A stretch of 64,000 bases of DNA from Brevibacillus brevis (GCF_900637055.1 NZ_LR134338.1:351501-415500); one strand, 5' to 3'. Positions 24,408 through 32,967 are shown, counted from the first letter of the stretch. The notes: generated by a model not told the origin, from the sequence alone. Numbers and translations are program-made.

Positions 24408-27400
24408 ATTGCCACACATTCATAAAGTATTGGTCATTGGTTCTGGCCCGATCGTCATCGGGCAGGCAGCGGAGTTTGATTATGCAGGCGCACAGGCTTG
24501 CCTTTCCCTAAAAGAAGCTGGCGTGCAGGTCGTGCTGGTGAATAACAATCCGGCAACGATTATGACAGACGAACAAGTAGCGGACAAAGTATATCTGGAG
24601 CCGCTCACGGTGGAATCCGTGACAGCTATTATCGCAAAAGAGCGTCCCGATGGCCTCTTGCCTACGCTAGGCGGCCAAACGGGACTTAATCTTGCTGTTT
24701 CGCTGGCAGAAGCGGGCGTGCTGGAAACGTACAGCGTCCAACTGTTGGGTACGCCGCTGGCTGCCATTCAAAACGGGGAAGACCGTGAGCTGTTCAAGCA
24801 ATTGATGCAACAAATCGGAGAGCCTGTTCCTGAGAGCGATACAGTCGAATCTGTAGAAGCAGCCATCGAGTTTGCGAACGCTATCGGCTATCCAGTGATC
24901 GTGCGTCCTGCTTATACACTCGGAGGAGCAGGTGGCGGGATCGCAGGAGATGAAGCGACCTTGCGAAAGGTTGCAGCCGGTGGCATTGCGGCTAGCCCAA
25001 TCGGTCAGGTACTGATTGAGCGCAGTGTAAAAGGCTGGAAAGAGATTGAATACGAGGTCATGCGGGACGCAAATGATACCTGCATGATTGTGTGCAATAT
25101 GGAAAATTTGGATCCGGTAGGGATTCATACGGGAGACAGTATTGTCGTCGCGCCATCTCAGACGCTGACAGATCGCCAGTACCAAATGCTGCGCAGCGTA
25201 TCAACGAAAGTAATTCGTTCGCTTGGGGTAGTCGGCGGTTGCAATATTCAATTTGCGCTTGATCCGAATTCTGATCGGTATGTGCTGATCGAAGTAAATC
25301 CGCGGGTAAGCCGTTCAAGTGCGTTGGCGTCCAAAGCAACAGGCTATCCAATCGCGCGGATCGCCGCCAAGCTCGCATTGGGCTACGGACTGGATGAGGT
25401 ACTCAATCCAATCACGGGATATACGTACGCTAGCTTTGAACCAGCGTTGGACTACATCGTTGTCAAAATCCCGCGCTTCCCGTTTGACAAATTCCCACTG
25501 GCAGACCGCAAGCTGGGAACGCAAATGAAAGCGACTGGCGAGGTCATGTCGATCGCCCGCAATCTGGAAGCAGGACTTTTGAAGGCAGTTCGTTCTCTAG
25601 AACAGGGCTGCACACATTTGACTCGACCAGAGCTGGCATCCTGGACGCATGAGGAGCTTGCACATTCCTTGCAGGAAGCAACTGATATCAGACTGTTTGT
25701 TTTTGCCGAGGCGATCCGCAAAGGCTTTACAGAAAGTGAGCTGCACAGCCTGACTGGTGTCGATCCGTTTTTCTTGCGGAGCTTGCGTAAAATCGTGGAC
25801 TTGGAAGTAGAGCTGTCTTGCCACGACAGGAAAACACTGACCCCAGAGCTGTTGTTGGAAGCAAAGCGTCGCGGGTTTGCCGATGAAACCATCGCTTCAC
25901 TGGTTGGTGCAACACCTGCCGAAATCAAATCACTTCGTCAAGAATCGGGCATTACGCCTACTTATAAAATTGTGGACACTTGTGCAGCAGAATTCGACGC
26001 CCAAACCCCTTACTACTATTCGGATTGGCAAGGAATAGATGAGGTCGAGCCACTGTCTGGCCGAAAAGTATTGGTACTTGGCTCAGGTCCCATTCGCATC
26101 GGTCAGGGTATCGAGTTTGACTACTGCTCCGTGCATGCAGCCAAAGCGCTTCAGGCAAGCGGTATTGCGGCTGTCGTTGTGAACAACAATCCAGAGACGG
26201 TCAGCACTGATTATGAAACTGCCGACCATCTTTATTTTGAACCGCTTCACGTAGAAGACGTGCTGCATATCGCAGAACGCGAACACGTTGAGGGCGTCAT
26301 GGTTCAGTTCGGGGGTCAAACCGCGATCAATCTGGCGGCCAAGCTGGAGCATGCGGGGCTGAAAGTAATGGGGACGTCACTTACAGCCATCGAACGCGCG
26401 GAGGATCGCGAGCTGTTCTACGCCATGCTGCGCAAGCTGGACATTCCGCATATCCCTGGTAAAGGAGTCTCGTCCTTGGAGGATGCGACCGCGATTGCGG
26501 AGGAAATCGGCTTCCCTGTTTTGATGCGACCTTCGTACGTCATCGGCGGGCAAGGCATGGTAGTCGTCCACAATATCGAGGAGCTGCAAGCTACTATTCA
26601 CGACTGGTTGAACCATCCGGACATGAGCATGTTTTTCCCACTCCTCGTGGATAAATACGTTCCAGGCAAGGAAGCAGAAGTAGATGCGGTATGCGACGGA
26701 CAATCTGTCATCATCCCAGGGATTTTCCAGCATGTGGAGAGAGCGGGCATCCACTCAGGCGACAGTGTAGCCTTGTTCCCGGCTCCTCAGCTGACGGATG
26801 ACATCAAGCACAAAATCGCCAGCTATACAGAAGCAATCGCGAGGGAAATGGAAGCGGTCGGGTTAATCAATATCCAGTTTGTCATTGATGGCGAAACGGT
26901 TTATGTACTGGAGGTCAATCCTCGTGCTTCACGGACCGTACCGATTACGAGCAAAGTGACTGGCATCCCGATGGTTCAACTGGCAGTTCGCGCACAATTG
27001 GGTGAAAAGCTGTCGGAGATGGGCTACGGTACAGGGCTTTTGCCAGAGATTCCTTTTGCAGTGGTCAAGGCACCGGTTTTCTCCACGATCAAGCTGAACG
27101 GCGTAGACCCGGTACTAGGTCCAGAGATGAAATCGACGGGGGAAGTCCTCGGCTTGGGGCATTCTTTCGAAGAGGCAGCAGGCAAAGCCTTTGCTTTCAA
27201 GGACAATTTGTACGGCGACTGGCAAAAAGGTCAGTTGGTCATGATTTCTCTGGCAGATGGAGATAAGCAGGACGGCGTAAAAGAATCAATCGGACAAATT
27301 CAAGCAGACGGTGCCAAACTGGCGGCGACTCCGGGAACGGCCGAGTGGCTTGAAGCCGAAGGAATTGGCGTGAAGCACATCGTGGCAGATGAAGCGGCGT

Positions 27401-27642
27401 GGATCGAGCTGTTGCAAAAAGAAGAAGCGGCTTTCGCTCTCGTTACTGCGACGAAAGGCAATCGTCAGGGCCGGACAGGATTTGCTCTGCGAAGCCGTAT
27501 GGTGCAACAAGGTGTGCCATTGTTCTCCGCTGTCGATACGTTCGAGTTATATGTGAAGTCTATTATGAAGAAAAGAGGTGGCTCGCATGCAGCCAGTGAA
27601 GATATTGGAACACTTTCAAAACTTGCCGTTACAAAAGCATAA
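24400..27642 (+). CDS. carB: Carbamoyl-phosphate synthase large chain
   Basis: 1080 residues with the duplicated layout: two ATP-grasp synthetase halves (VIGSGPIVIGQAAEFDYAG near residue 12 and its repeat VLGSGPIRIGQGIEFDYCS near 557), each with a GGQT motif (LPTLGGQTGLNLA, VQFGGQTAINLA), an oligomerisation domain between, and a C-terminal allosteric MGS-like domain. It makes carbamoyl phosphate from bicarbonate, ammonia and two ATP. The 3' end overlaps argF by 56 bases, a strong coupling signal. Confidence 0.96.
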   Translation: MPKLPHIHKVLVIGSGPIVIGQAAEFDYAGAQACLSLKEAGVQVVLVNNNPATIMTDEQVADKVYLEPLTVESVTAIIAKERPDGLLPTLGGQTGLNLAVSLAEAGVLETYSVQLLGTPLAAIQNGEDRELFKQLMQQIGEPVPESDTVESVEAAIEFANAIGYPVIVRPAYTLGGAGGGIAGDEATLRKVAAGGIAASPIGQVLIERSVKGWKEIEYEVMRDANDTCMIVCNMENLDPVGIHTGDSIVVAPSQTLTDRQYQMLRSVSTKVIRSLGVVGGCNIQFALDPNSDRYVLIEVNPRVSRSSALASKATGYPIARIAAKLALGYGLDEVLNPITGYTYASFEPALDYIVVKIPRFPFDKFPLADRKLGTQMKATGEVMSIARNLEAGLLKAVRSLEQGCTHLTRPELASWTHEELAHSLQEATDIRLFVFAEAIRKGFTESELHSLTGVDPFFLRSLRKIVDLEVELSCHDRKTLTPELLLEAKRRGFADETIASLVGATPAEIKSLRQESGITPTYKIVDTCAAEFDAQTPYYYSDWQGIDEVEPLSGRKVLVLGSGPIRIGQGIEFDYCSVHAAKALQASGIAAVVVNNNPETVSTDYETADHLYFEPLHVEDVLHIAEREHVEGVMVQFGGQTAINLAAKLEHAGLKVMGTSLTAIERAEDRELFYAMLRKLDIPHIPGKGVSSLEDATAIAEEIGFPVLMRPSYVIGGQGMVVVHNIEELQATIHDWLNHPDMSMFFPLLVDKYVPGKEAEVDAVCDGQSVIIPGIFQHVERAGIHSGDSVALFPAPQLTDDIKHKIASYTEAIAREMEAVGLINIQFVIDGETVYVLEVNPRASRTVPITSKVTGIPMVQLAVRAQLGEKLSEMGYGTGLLPEIPFAVVKAPVFSTIKLNGVDPVLGPEMKSTGEVLGLGHSFEEAAGKAFAFKDNLYGDWQKGQLVMISLADGDKQDGVKESIGQIQADGAKLAATPGTAEWLEAEGIGVKHIVADEAAWIELLQKEEAAFALVTATKGNRQGRTGFALRSRMVQQGVPLFSAVDTFELYVKSIMKKRGGSHAASEDIGTLSKLAVTKA

Positions 27643-28558
27643 AGGAAAAGATTTCTTGCGCGTCGATGAATTCAACGGGGAAGAATTGATGGAGCTGCTC
27701 CATCTGTCTGCTCACGTCAAGCAATTGCAAAAGCTGGGACAGCCATTCCAGCCTTTGCAAGGCAAGACGTTGGGGATGATCTTTGACAAGGCTTCGACCC
27801 GCACGCGCGTCTCCTTTGAAGTAGGGATGCATCAGTTGGGCGGCTTGGGGATGTTCATGAGTGGAAAAGAGCTACAGCTCGGACGCGGGGAGCCGATCAG
27901 CGACACAGCGAAAGTTCTCTCTCGGTACGTGGATGCCATCATGATTCGCACCTTTTCCCACTCCTATGTAGAAGAGCTTGCTGAGCACGCGTCGATCCCT
28001 ATTATCAATGGCTTGACCGATCTGTACCATCCTTGCCAGGCGTTGGCTGATCTGCTGACGATCTGGGAGCATAAAGGCAAGCTGAAAGGAGTCAAGCTCG
28101 CCTATGTAGGAGATGGCAACAACGTGGCGAACTCACTGGTGCTGGGCGCAGCTCTGCTAGGCCTGGATGTGAGAGTGGCGACTCCGGCAGGCTACGAAAT
28201 GGATGCAGCAATTGTCGCAAAAGCTACAGAATATGCGAAACAAAGCGGTGGAAAAATGATGGTGACCACCGATCCGACAGAGGCTGTCATGGGGGCAGAT
28301 GCTGTATACACGGACGTTTGGACTAGTATGGGTTTTGAAGAAGAAAATGAGATACGATTGAAAGCATTTGCCGACTATCAAGTGAACGAAAAATTGGTAG
28401 CAGCGGCAAATCGTGATTATCTCTTCTTGCACTGCTTGCCAGCGCATCGTGGGGAAGAAGTGACAACCGGGGTCATCGACGGATCGCGCTCTGTTATTTT
28501 TGATCAGGCTGAAAATAGATTGCACGCACAAAAGGCGATATTGGCGGCGCTGGTGTGA
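27587..28558 (+). CDS. argF: Ornithine carbamoyltransferase
   Basis: 323 residues from the ATG at 27587 (AAAAGAGGTG upstream); an in-frame GTG at 27578 is less likely. Carbamoyl-phosphate binding STRTR in KASTRTRVSFE, YHPCQALADL, and the ornithine-specific HCLPAHRGEE near the C-terminus, which separates it from aspartate carbamoyltransferases. It forms citrulline for ArgG. The start lies 56 bases inside carB. A TAGTTCTA/TAGAACTA hairpin (28562-28583) follows without a T tract. Confidence 0.95.
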   Translation: MQPVKILEHFQNLPLQKHKGKDFLRVDEFNGEELMELLHLSAHVKQLQKLGQPFQPLQGKTLGMIFDKASTRTRVSFEVGMHQLGGLGMFMSGKELQLGRGEPISDTAKVLSRYVDAIMIRTFSHSYVEELAEHASIPIINGLTDLYHPCQALADLLTIWEHKGKLKGVKLAYVGDGNNVANSLVLGAALLGLDVRVATPAGYEMDAAIVAKATEYAKQSGGKMMVTTDPTEAVMGADAVYTDVWTSMGFEEENEIRLKAFADYQVNEKLVAAANRDYLFLHCLPAHRGEEVTTGVIDGSRSVIFDQAENRLHAQKAILAALV

Positions 28559-28618
28559 ACATAGTTCTAGTTAAATAGAACTAGCTGTAATTAAATCGAA
28601 TAGACTATGAATCTATGA

Positions 28619-28648
28619 TTGCCGAATTTTGTCACTTATGTGTAAAAT
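28619..28648 (+). promoter_or_regulatory. Candidate promoter of the tandem RNA / small peptide unit
   Basis: TTGCCG at 28619-28624 and TAAAAT at 28643-28648, 18 bases apart, just before the first RNA repeat. A moderate match to sigma-A. Confidence 0.45.
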
Positions 28649-28672
28649 AAAGGTAGGAAAGAAGCAAGGAAG

Positions 28673-28724
28673 TACGGACTGTATCTGGTCGCTTGGTCCG
28701 TATGGAGCCAGTAGCGAATCCAAC
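28673..28724 (+). repeat. RNA motif copy A
   Basis: 7-bp stem TACGGAC/GTCCGTA, loop TGTATCTGGTCGCTTG, then the box CAGTAGCGAATCCAAC (28709-28724). Loop and box each match copy B at 14 of 16 positions. Confidence 0.85.
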
Positions 28725-28752
28725 CTTTTCCGTAATGGAAAAGGAAAGGGGA

Positions 28753-28808
28753 GCAGGGGCTGTACTTGGTCGCTTGGCCTCTGCATCACGGACAGTAGCG
28801 AAGCCAGC
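28753..28808 (+). repeat. RNA motif copy B
   Basis: 8-bp stem GCAGGGGC/GCCTCTGC with one G-U pair, loop TGTACTTGGTCGCTTG, then the box CAGTAGCGAAGCCAGC (28793-28808). Offset from copy A is 81 bases for the loop and 84 for the box. Confidence 0.85.
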
Positions 28809-28841
28809 TTTCTCCACTATGCCTGAAGGGGGGAAAAGAAA

Positions 28842-28919
28842 ATGAAAAAATGGTTCGCAGCAATTATGATGGTGGTAGCAATCGTAGCAGCTACTTCTGC
28901 AAACTTCCATATTGGATAA
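28842..28919 (+). CDS. 25-residue secreted-peptide-like ORF
   Basis: Not recognised as a known family. The ATG at 28842 lies 8 bases after AGGGGGG, one of the strongest ribosome binding sites here. The peptide starts MKKWFAAIMM, continues as a hydrophobic alanine/valine helix and ends ATSANFHIG: a miniature signal peptide with an A-x-A-like ATSA site that would leave a short NFHIG tail. The design resembles Phr-type signalling precursors, and several Phr precursors carry a similar F-H-I/V near the processing site; no Rap-like receptor gene is present. A membrane micropeptide or a purely regulatory leader ORF are alternatives. A terminator follows 22 bases later. Confidence 0.6.
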   Translation: MKKWFAAIMMVVAIVAATSANFHIG

Positions 28920-28940
28920 ATAAGCGTAATGGAGAAACAA

Positions 28941-28968
28941 ACACCGCTTGGCTGAGTGGTGTTTTTTC
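28941..28968 (+). terminator. Terminator after the 25-codon ORF
   Basis: ACACCGCT (28941-28948) pairs with AGTGGTGT (28955-28962) with one G-T wobble, then a run of six T residues. It closes the RNA/peptide unit 22 bases before the DUF5317 gene. Confidence 0.85.
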
Positions 28969-28989
28969 TTCAAGCTTGGAGGAAACAAC

Positions 28990-29541
28990 ATGCTATTGGA
29001 TGTAATTGCCCTATCTTTTCTCGTAGCATTGCTGCGAGGGGGAAGAATCAAAGAATTACCTAAATTCAACCAAATGAAACTTCTTATCGTTACTATATTG
29101 CTGCAGGCTTGTGCAGTCTTCTTCCCTACGATCGGTGGCATTTTCATATCGATCGCGTATGTGTTTATTTTGGCCTTCCTCGTTTTTAATCGAGAATTTG
29201 AAGATATGCGGATTTTTTTAATCGGCTGGTTTCTGAATGCGATTGCAATTTGGTCTAACAATGGAAAAATGCCAATCGATTTAGTTCAAGCAGCAAAGCT
29301 TCCTTATGATTTAGAGCCAGTTATAAACGGGACGAATTTCAAGCATAGTGTATTGACGGAAAGTTCAAATTTTCCGTTTTTGACGGATGTCATTTACATG
29401 CCATCTTTCATTCCTCGGATTATTAGCATCGGCGATATTTTTATTATGTTAGGTGCCTTTTTACTTGTTCAGCGATTGATGAATAAACCGATTTCATTAC
29501 TACAACTTCGCGAAGGTAAAAGTTATGCGACAAAAAACTGA
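28990..29541 (+). CDS. DUF5317-type integral membrane protein
   Basis: 183 residues from the ATG at 28990 (TTGGAGGAAAC upstream). Four or more hydrophobic segments (LLDVIALSFLVALLRGGR; LLIVTILLQACAVFFPTIGGIFI; IAYVFILAFLVF; FIMLGAFLLVQRLM) and an extracytoplasmic SNNGKMPI segment typical of this uncharacterised Firmicutes family. Function unknown. It overlaps the membrane HD-GYP gene by 17 bases, so the two are likely co-translated and may work together. It sits just after the terminator of the tandem-RNA unit and may be expressed by readthrough. Confidence 0.75.
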   Translation: MLLDVIALSFLVALLRGGRIKELPKFNQMKLLIVTILLQACAVFFPTIGGIFISIAYVFILAFLVFNREFEDMRIFLIGWFLNAIAIWSNNGKMPIDLVQAAKLPYDLEPVINGTNFKHSVLTESSNFPFLTDVIYMPSFIPRIISIGDIFIMLGAFLLVQRLMNKPISLLQLREGKSYATKN

Positions 29542-30862
29542 TTATGCGGTTTGGATAAAAGGGATTGTTGTACAGGTTGGATTTGTCATTGCAGCAATCT
29601 ATATTTTTTACACATCTTCATCTGAATGGGCTGCTCGTGAGCATTGGGGGGTATTATCTACCTACACCCTCCTGACCATTTTTTCCTGTTTTGCTCCCGT
29701 GCGTATATCTAATACGATTTTAACAGTGAACAATGCTGTAATCTTTTCGGGTATCTTGTTGTACGGAGTCTGGGTCGGAGTATGGGCTGCTGTTATTGAA
29801 TCTTTAATCATTGCTTTCCTGGTAAGGTTTAATCCGCTAAAAGCTATTATTAACATTGGGCAATTGTTAATGACAATATGGACAGTAGCGTTTTTGAAGG
29901 ATTGGATCGAGGGCTTCGGAACTGTTTCTCCCATTATTAGCGATTTGTTTTTGGCTGTTGTGTATTGGTTTGTGAACCTGACTTTATGTGGATTGGGTAT
30001 CTCCTATTTTCATCAAATGACATGGGCGCGAACCGTAAAGATGATGGCAAAAGGCTTTACCTCGACTTACTTGTTGCTTTTAATTCTAGCCGGAGTAGGT
30101 TCACGATTAGTAGAGTTATATGGTCCGTTAACGCTAATTCCTATGATGATTGCGTTTATTACGATCAGCTACGTCTTTCATCATTACTATGACAATCTTC
30201 AAAGGCTTCAGCAAAAAGTAGAAGAGGTCAAATCATTCAATCACAACTTCTTAACGACGATGGCTGCTTCCATTGACGCACGAGATCGATACACAAGTGG
30301 ACATTCTCAGCGTGTAGCTTACTGGGGAAGAGAAATTGCGAGAGATATTGGTTTGGCCGAACGAAAAGTGGAGGATGTTTATATCGGGGGAATCCTGCAC
30401 GACATTGGAAAAATCGGCATCGAAGACGAAATTCTCAATAAAAAAGGAAAGCTGACCCCGGAAGAGTACGACAAGATCAAGCAGCACACGGTCATTGGCT
30501 ACGAAATTATTTTGCAAGCAGGGATGTTCAATGAATTGCTTCCTGCGATCCGCTCCCATCATGAGCGAATAGACGGAAGGGGATATCCGGATGGTTTAGC
30601 CGGGGATGAGATTCCGCTGATGGCGAGAATTTTAGCCATTTCAGATGCTTTCGATGCGATGGTCGCGGACAGGCCATATCGAAAAGGTTTGCCTGTGGAG
30701 GAAGCGCTTCAAGAAATCAGACGGGGCTCCGGTACCCAATTTGATCCGATATTGGCGGAGCATTTTATCAGAATCGTTCAGCGACTGCCGTACGAAGAGT
30801 TGCAGAGCATTATCGGAATAGAGTCCATCCCACAAAAACAGTTACAGGAGGCAATGAGATGA
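29525..30862 (+). CDS. Membrane-bound HD-GYP protein, putative cyclic-di-GMP phosphodiesterase
   Basis: 445 residues. The N-terminal 210 residues hold about six to seven membrane helices (an MASE-like sensory region), then a short coiled linker and an HD-GYP domain: GHSQRVAYWGREIA, GILHDIGKIGIEDEIL with His292-Asp293, HHERIDGRGYP with His345-His346 and GYP at 353-355, and DAFDAMVADRPYRKG. All metal ligands expected for cyclic-di-GMP hydrolysis are present. The start overlaps the DUF5317 gene and has only a weak AAGG ribosome binding site, consistent with coupling. Confidence 0.9.
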   Translation: MRQKTDYAVWIKGIVVQVGFVIAAIYIFYTSSSEWAAREHWGVLSTYTLLTIFSCFAPVRISNTILTVNNAVIFSGILLYGVWVGVWAAVIESLIIAFLVRFNPLKAIINIGQLLMTIWTVAFLKDWIEGFGTVSPIISDLFLAVVYWFVNLTLCGLGISYFHQMTWARTVKMMAKGFTSTYLLLLILAGVGSRLVELYGPLTLIPMMIAFITISYVFHHYYDNLQRLQQKVEEVKSFNHNFLTTMAASIDARDRYTSGHSQRVAYWGREIARDIGLAERKVEDVYIGGILHDIGKIGIEDEILNKKGKLTPEEYDKIKQHTVIGYEIILQAGMFNELLPAIRSHHERIDGRGYPDGLAGDEIPLMARILAISDAFDAMVADRPYRKGLPVEEALQEIRRGSGTQFDPILAEHFIRIVQRLPYEELQSIIGIESIPQKQLQEAMR

Positions 30863-30885
30863 ACTGCCCCTTGTAACTGTTTTTA
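30836..30885. terminator. Bidirectional terminator between HD-GYP and phosphatase genes
   Basis: AAACAGTTACA (30836-30846) pairs with TGTAACTGTTT (30872-30882); flanking A and T runs serve both strands. The stem includes the last codons of the HD-GYP gene. Confidence 0.8.
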
Positions 30886-30890
30886 TTCGT

Positions 30891-31430
30891 TTACGACCAT
30901 ATGCGGACGAGCTCTCTGGTTTCTAAATGGCAGGTAAGCTTGAATACATCTGGATTGCTTAATTTCTCCCAATCGTGAAAGCCAAAGCGGTCATCAATTG
31001 ATTTCATGAGCAAGGCCAGCAGGCATCCATGGCTAACAAGCACAATTTCTTTATGCGTATCTGCCAAAATCTCAGTGAGCAACGAATTTGCCCGATTTAT
31101 AGCAGTAAGACTGGATTCGCCCCCTTCGAATGCAAGAGTCAAGTCATCGAACGTATCGCGCAGTCGCTCGAACCAATCCTCACGTGGTATTTCGCTAAGG
31201 ACGCGCTCGACCAAACGCGTGTCTTCTTCAACTACGATTCCGCGTTCCTGTGCAAGTGGCTGGATGCTGGCAATTGCCCGATGATACGGACTCGAAATGA
31301 TTCGATCAATGTGGGAACTTGCGAAGAAGGAGGCAAGCTCCCGAGCTTGTACTTCTCCCTTTTCCGTGAGCAGGGCTTCGGGTTCTTGGCCAGCAGCCTG
31401 ACAATGACGTACCAAATAAATTGTTTTCAT
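30891..31430 (-). CDS. Histidine phosphatase / phosphoglycerate mutase family protein
   Basis: 179 residues on the minus strand, start at the ATG read from 31430 with GGAGGGA three bases upstream; the longer frame has no ribosome binding site. The RHG-type motif LVRHCQA carries the catalytic histidine, though glycine is replaced by cysteine (RHC instead of RHG). ISSPYHRAIAS and VLVSHGCLLALL complete the active-site set. Substrate unknown; family members include phosphoserine and sugar-phosphate phosphatases. It is divergent from argG. Confidence 0.88.
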   Translation of the reverse strand: MKTIYLVRHCQAAGQEPEALLTEKGEVQARELASFFASSHIDRIISSPYHRAIASIQPLAQERGIVVEEDTRLVERVLSEIPREDWFERLRDTFDDLTLAFEGGESSLTAINRANSLLTEILADTHKEIVLVSHGCLLALLMKSIDDRFGFHDWEKLSNPDVFKLTCHLETRELVRIWS

Positions 31431-31519
31431 AAATCCCTCCAACAGACTTCTCCTATGTAATTCCTCCTTTCATTCATTCTCTATCTTGGATAAGTTTCCC
31501 TTTCAAACGCGCAACGTTT

Positions 31520-31593
31520 ATGCATAAACAGATGATGAGTATGCATAAAAACAAGATACTCTTTATGCGAGAAATGCATAATTTCTTTGCATT
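31520..31593. repeat. ATGCATAA repeats upstream of argG
   Basis: ATGCATAA occurs at 31520-31527, 31541-31548 and 31574-31581; the first two are exactly 21 bases apart. The third is part of an inverted repeat, AATGCA-N9-TGCATT (31573-31593). Arrays with 21-base spacing are known for tandem ARG boxes, so these are candidate regulator sites. Confidence 0.45.
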
Positions 31594-31638
31594 CCTGTTT
31601 TTGTCTGTGAATTCACAAGAAATATACAAGAAAAATAG

Positions 31639-31667
31639 TTGTATTTTTATTAGTTCATTTGTATAAT
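31639..31667 (+). promoter_or_regulatory. Sigma-A promoter of argG-argH
   Basis: TTGTAT (31639-31644), 17 bases, TATAAT (31662-31667). The -35 overlaps a half-conserved ARG-like dyad, TGTAT-TTTT-ATTAG (left arm perfect). Confidence 0.7.
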
Positions 31668-31704
31668 TACTCGCATAAGAGAAACTTCGAAACGGGGAGA
31701 GAGA

Positions 31705-32967
31705 ATGATGGCAAAAGATAAAATTGTGTTGGCCTACTCAGGCGGTTTAGATACATCGGTAGCAATTAAATGGCTGCAAGATACGTATAACTACGATGTC
31801 ATTGCAGTGGCATTGGATGTAGGGGAAGGGAAAGACCTCGATTTCGTACAGAAAAAAGCATTGCAGGTAGGGGCATTGAAATCAATCGTAGTGGATGCAA
31901 AGGAAGCATTCGCAGAGGAATTCGTATTGCCAGCTCTGAAGGCAAACGCGATGTACGAAGGGAAGTATCCGCTGGTGTCTGCACTGTCGCGTTACCTGAT
32001 TTCGCGCGTGCTGGTTGAAATCGCGGAAAAAGAAGGCGCGGTAGCTGTCGCACACGGTTGCACAGGAAAAGGAAACGACCAGGTGCGTTTCGATGTTTCC
32101 TTCACAGCGCTGAACCCGGATATCAAAATCGTGGCGCCGGTTCGTGAATGGGGCTGGACGCGTGACGAAGAGATTGAATATGCGAAAAAGAACAATATCC
32201 CGATCCCAATCGATCTGGACAATCCATACAGCATTGACCAAAACCTGTGGGGCAGAAGCTGCGAGTGCGGTGTTCTGGAAGATCCATGGGCTGCTCCTCC
32301 AGAAGGTGCATACGATCTGACGAAGTCGATCATGGATGCTCCAGACGAGGCAGAAGAAATCGAAATCACTTTCGTGCAAGGGAAGCCAACTGCATTGAAC
32401 GGCGAAGAGCTTCCACTGGCTGAGCTGATCCTTAAGCTGAACAAAATCGCTGGTAACCATGGCGTAGGTCGTATCGACCATGTGGAAAACCGTTTGGTGG
32501 GCATCAAATCTCGCGAAGTTTACGAGACACCGGCTGCGACTACTTTGATTTTGGCTCACCGTGAGCTGGAATTCTTGACGCAACCTCGTGAGGTCGCTCA
32601 GTTTAAACCGATCGTTGAGCAAAAACTGGCGCAAGTGATTTACGAGGGTCTCTGGTATTCGCCAATTCGCAATGCTGTCCAGGCATTCATTGAAGAAACG
32701 CAAAAACACGTAACGGGTGTTGTACGCGTGAAGCTGCACAAAGGACATGCGATCGTTGTAGGCCGCACCTCTGCATCGTCTCTCTACAGCCATGAGCTGG
32801 CGACTTACAATGCAGGTGACCAATTCGACCACAAAGCAGCACTCGGTTTTATCAAGCTGTGGGGTCTGCCTACAAAGGTATACGCACAGGTAAACGAGGG
32901 TGTACTGCACGAGAATAAAAACACTGCCATTAAGATTTTGGATGAAAAGGATGCGATCAAGCAATGA
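31705..32967 (+). CDS. argG: Argininosuccinate synthase
   Basis: 420 residues. [16 protein letters not shown] near residue 10 is the PP-loop ATP motif; [13 protein letters not shown] and [10 protein letters not shown] are family hallmarks. It joins citrulline and aspartate with ATP. Two adjacent ATGs (31705 and 31708) follow ACGGGGAGAGAGA; the second has better spacing and would give 419 residues. It overlaps argH by four bases. Confidence 0.96.
   Translation: MMAKDKIVLAYSGGLDTSVAIKWLQDTYNYDVIAVALDVGEGKDLDFVQKKALQVGALKSIVVDAKEAFAEEFVLPALKANAMYEGKYPLVSALSRYLISRVLVEIAEKEGAVAVAHGCTGKGNDQVRFDVSFTALNPDIKIVAPVREWGWTRDEEIEYAKKNNIPIPIDLDNPYSIDQNLWGRSCECGVLEDPWAAPPEGAYDLTKSIMDAPDEAEEIEITFVQGKPTALNGEELPLAELILKLNKIAGNHGVGRIDHVENRLVGIKSREVYETPAATTLILAHRELEFLTQPREVAQFKPIVEQKLAQVIYEGLWYSPIRNAVQAFIEETQKHVTGVVRVKLHKGHAIVVGRTSASSLYSHELATYNAGDQFDHKAALGFIKLWGLPTKVYAQVNEGVLHENKNTAIKILDEKDAIKQ

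Larger units (their letters stand above)
28649..28838 (+). ncRNA. Tandem structured RNA leader of unknown class (candidate riboswitch)
   Basis: Two copies of one motif lie between a candidate promoter and a 25-codon ORF. Each has a hairpin with a 16-base conserved loop and, downstream, a 16-base CAGTAGCGAA-containing box. The hairpin stems differ in sequence but pair in both copies (28673-28679 with 28696-28702; 28753-28760 with 28777-28784), which is covariation in favour of RNA structure. CCTTTTCC/GGAAAAGG (28724-28731, 28737-28744) can form a linker hairpin that competes with a 10-base outer stem of copy A (28649-28658 with 28719-28728). CTTTCTCC (28808-28815) is complementary to the Shine-Dalgarno GGGGGGAAAAG (28828-28838). 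No known riboswitch core was recognised. Confidence 0.7.

Noticed and set aside
28649-28838. Cyclic-di-GMP riboswitch upstream of the HD-GYP gene
   Set aside because: The tandem layout and gene context are tempting, but the conserved GEMM-I elements (the GCACAGGGCAAACC and GACGCAAAGCC type segments) and the GEMM-II core are missing.
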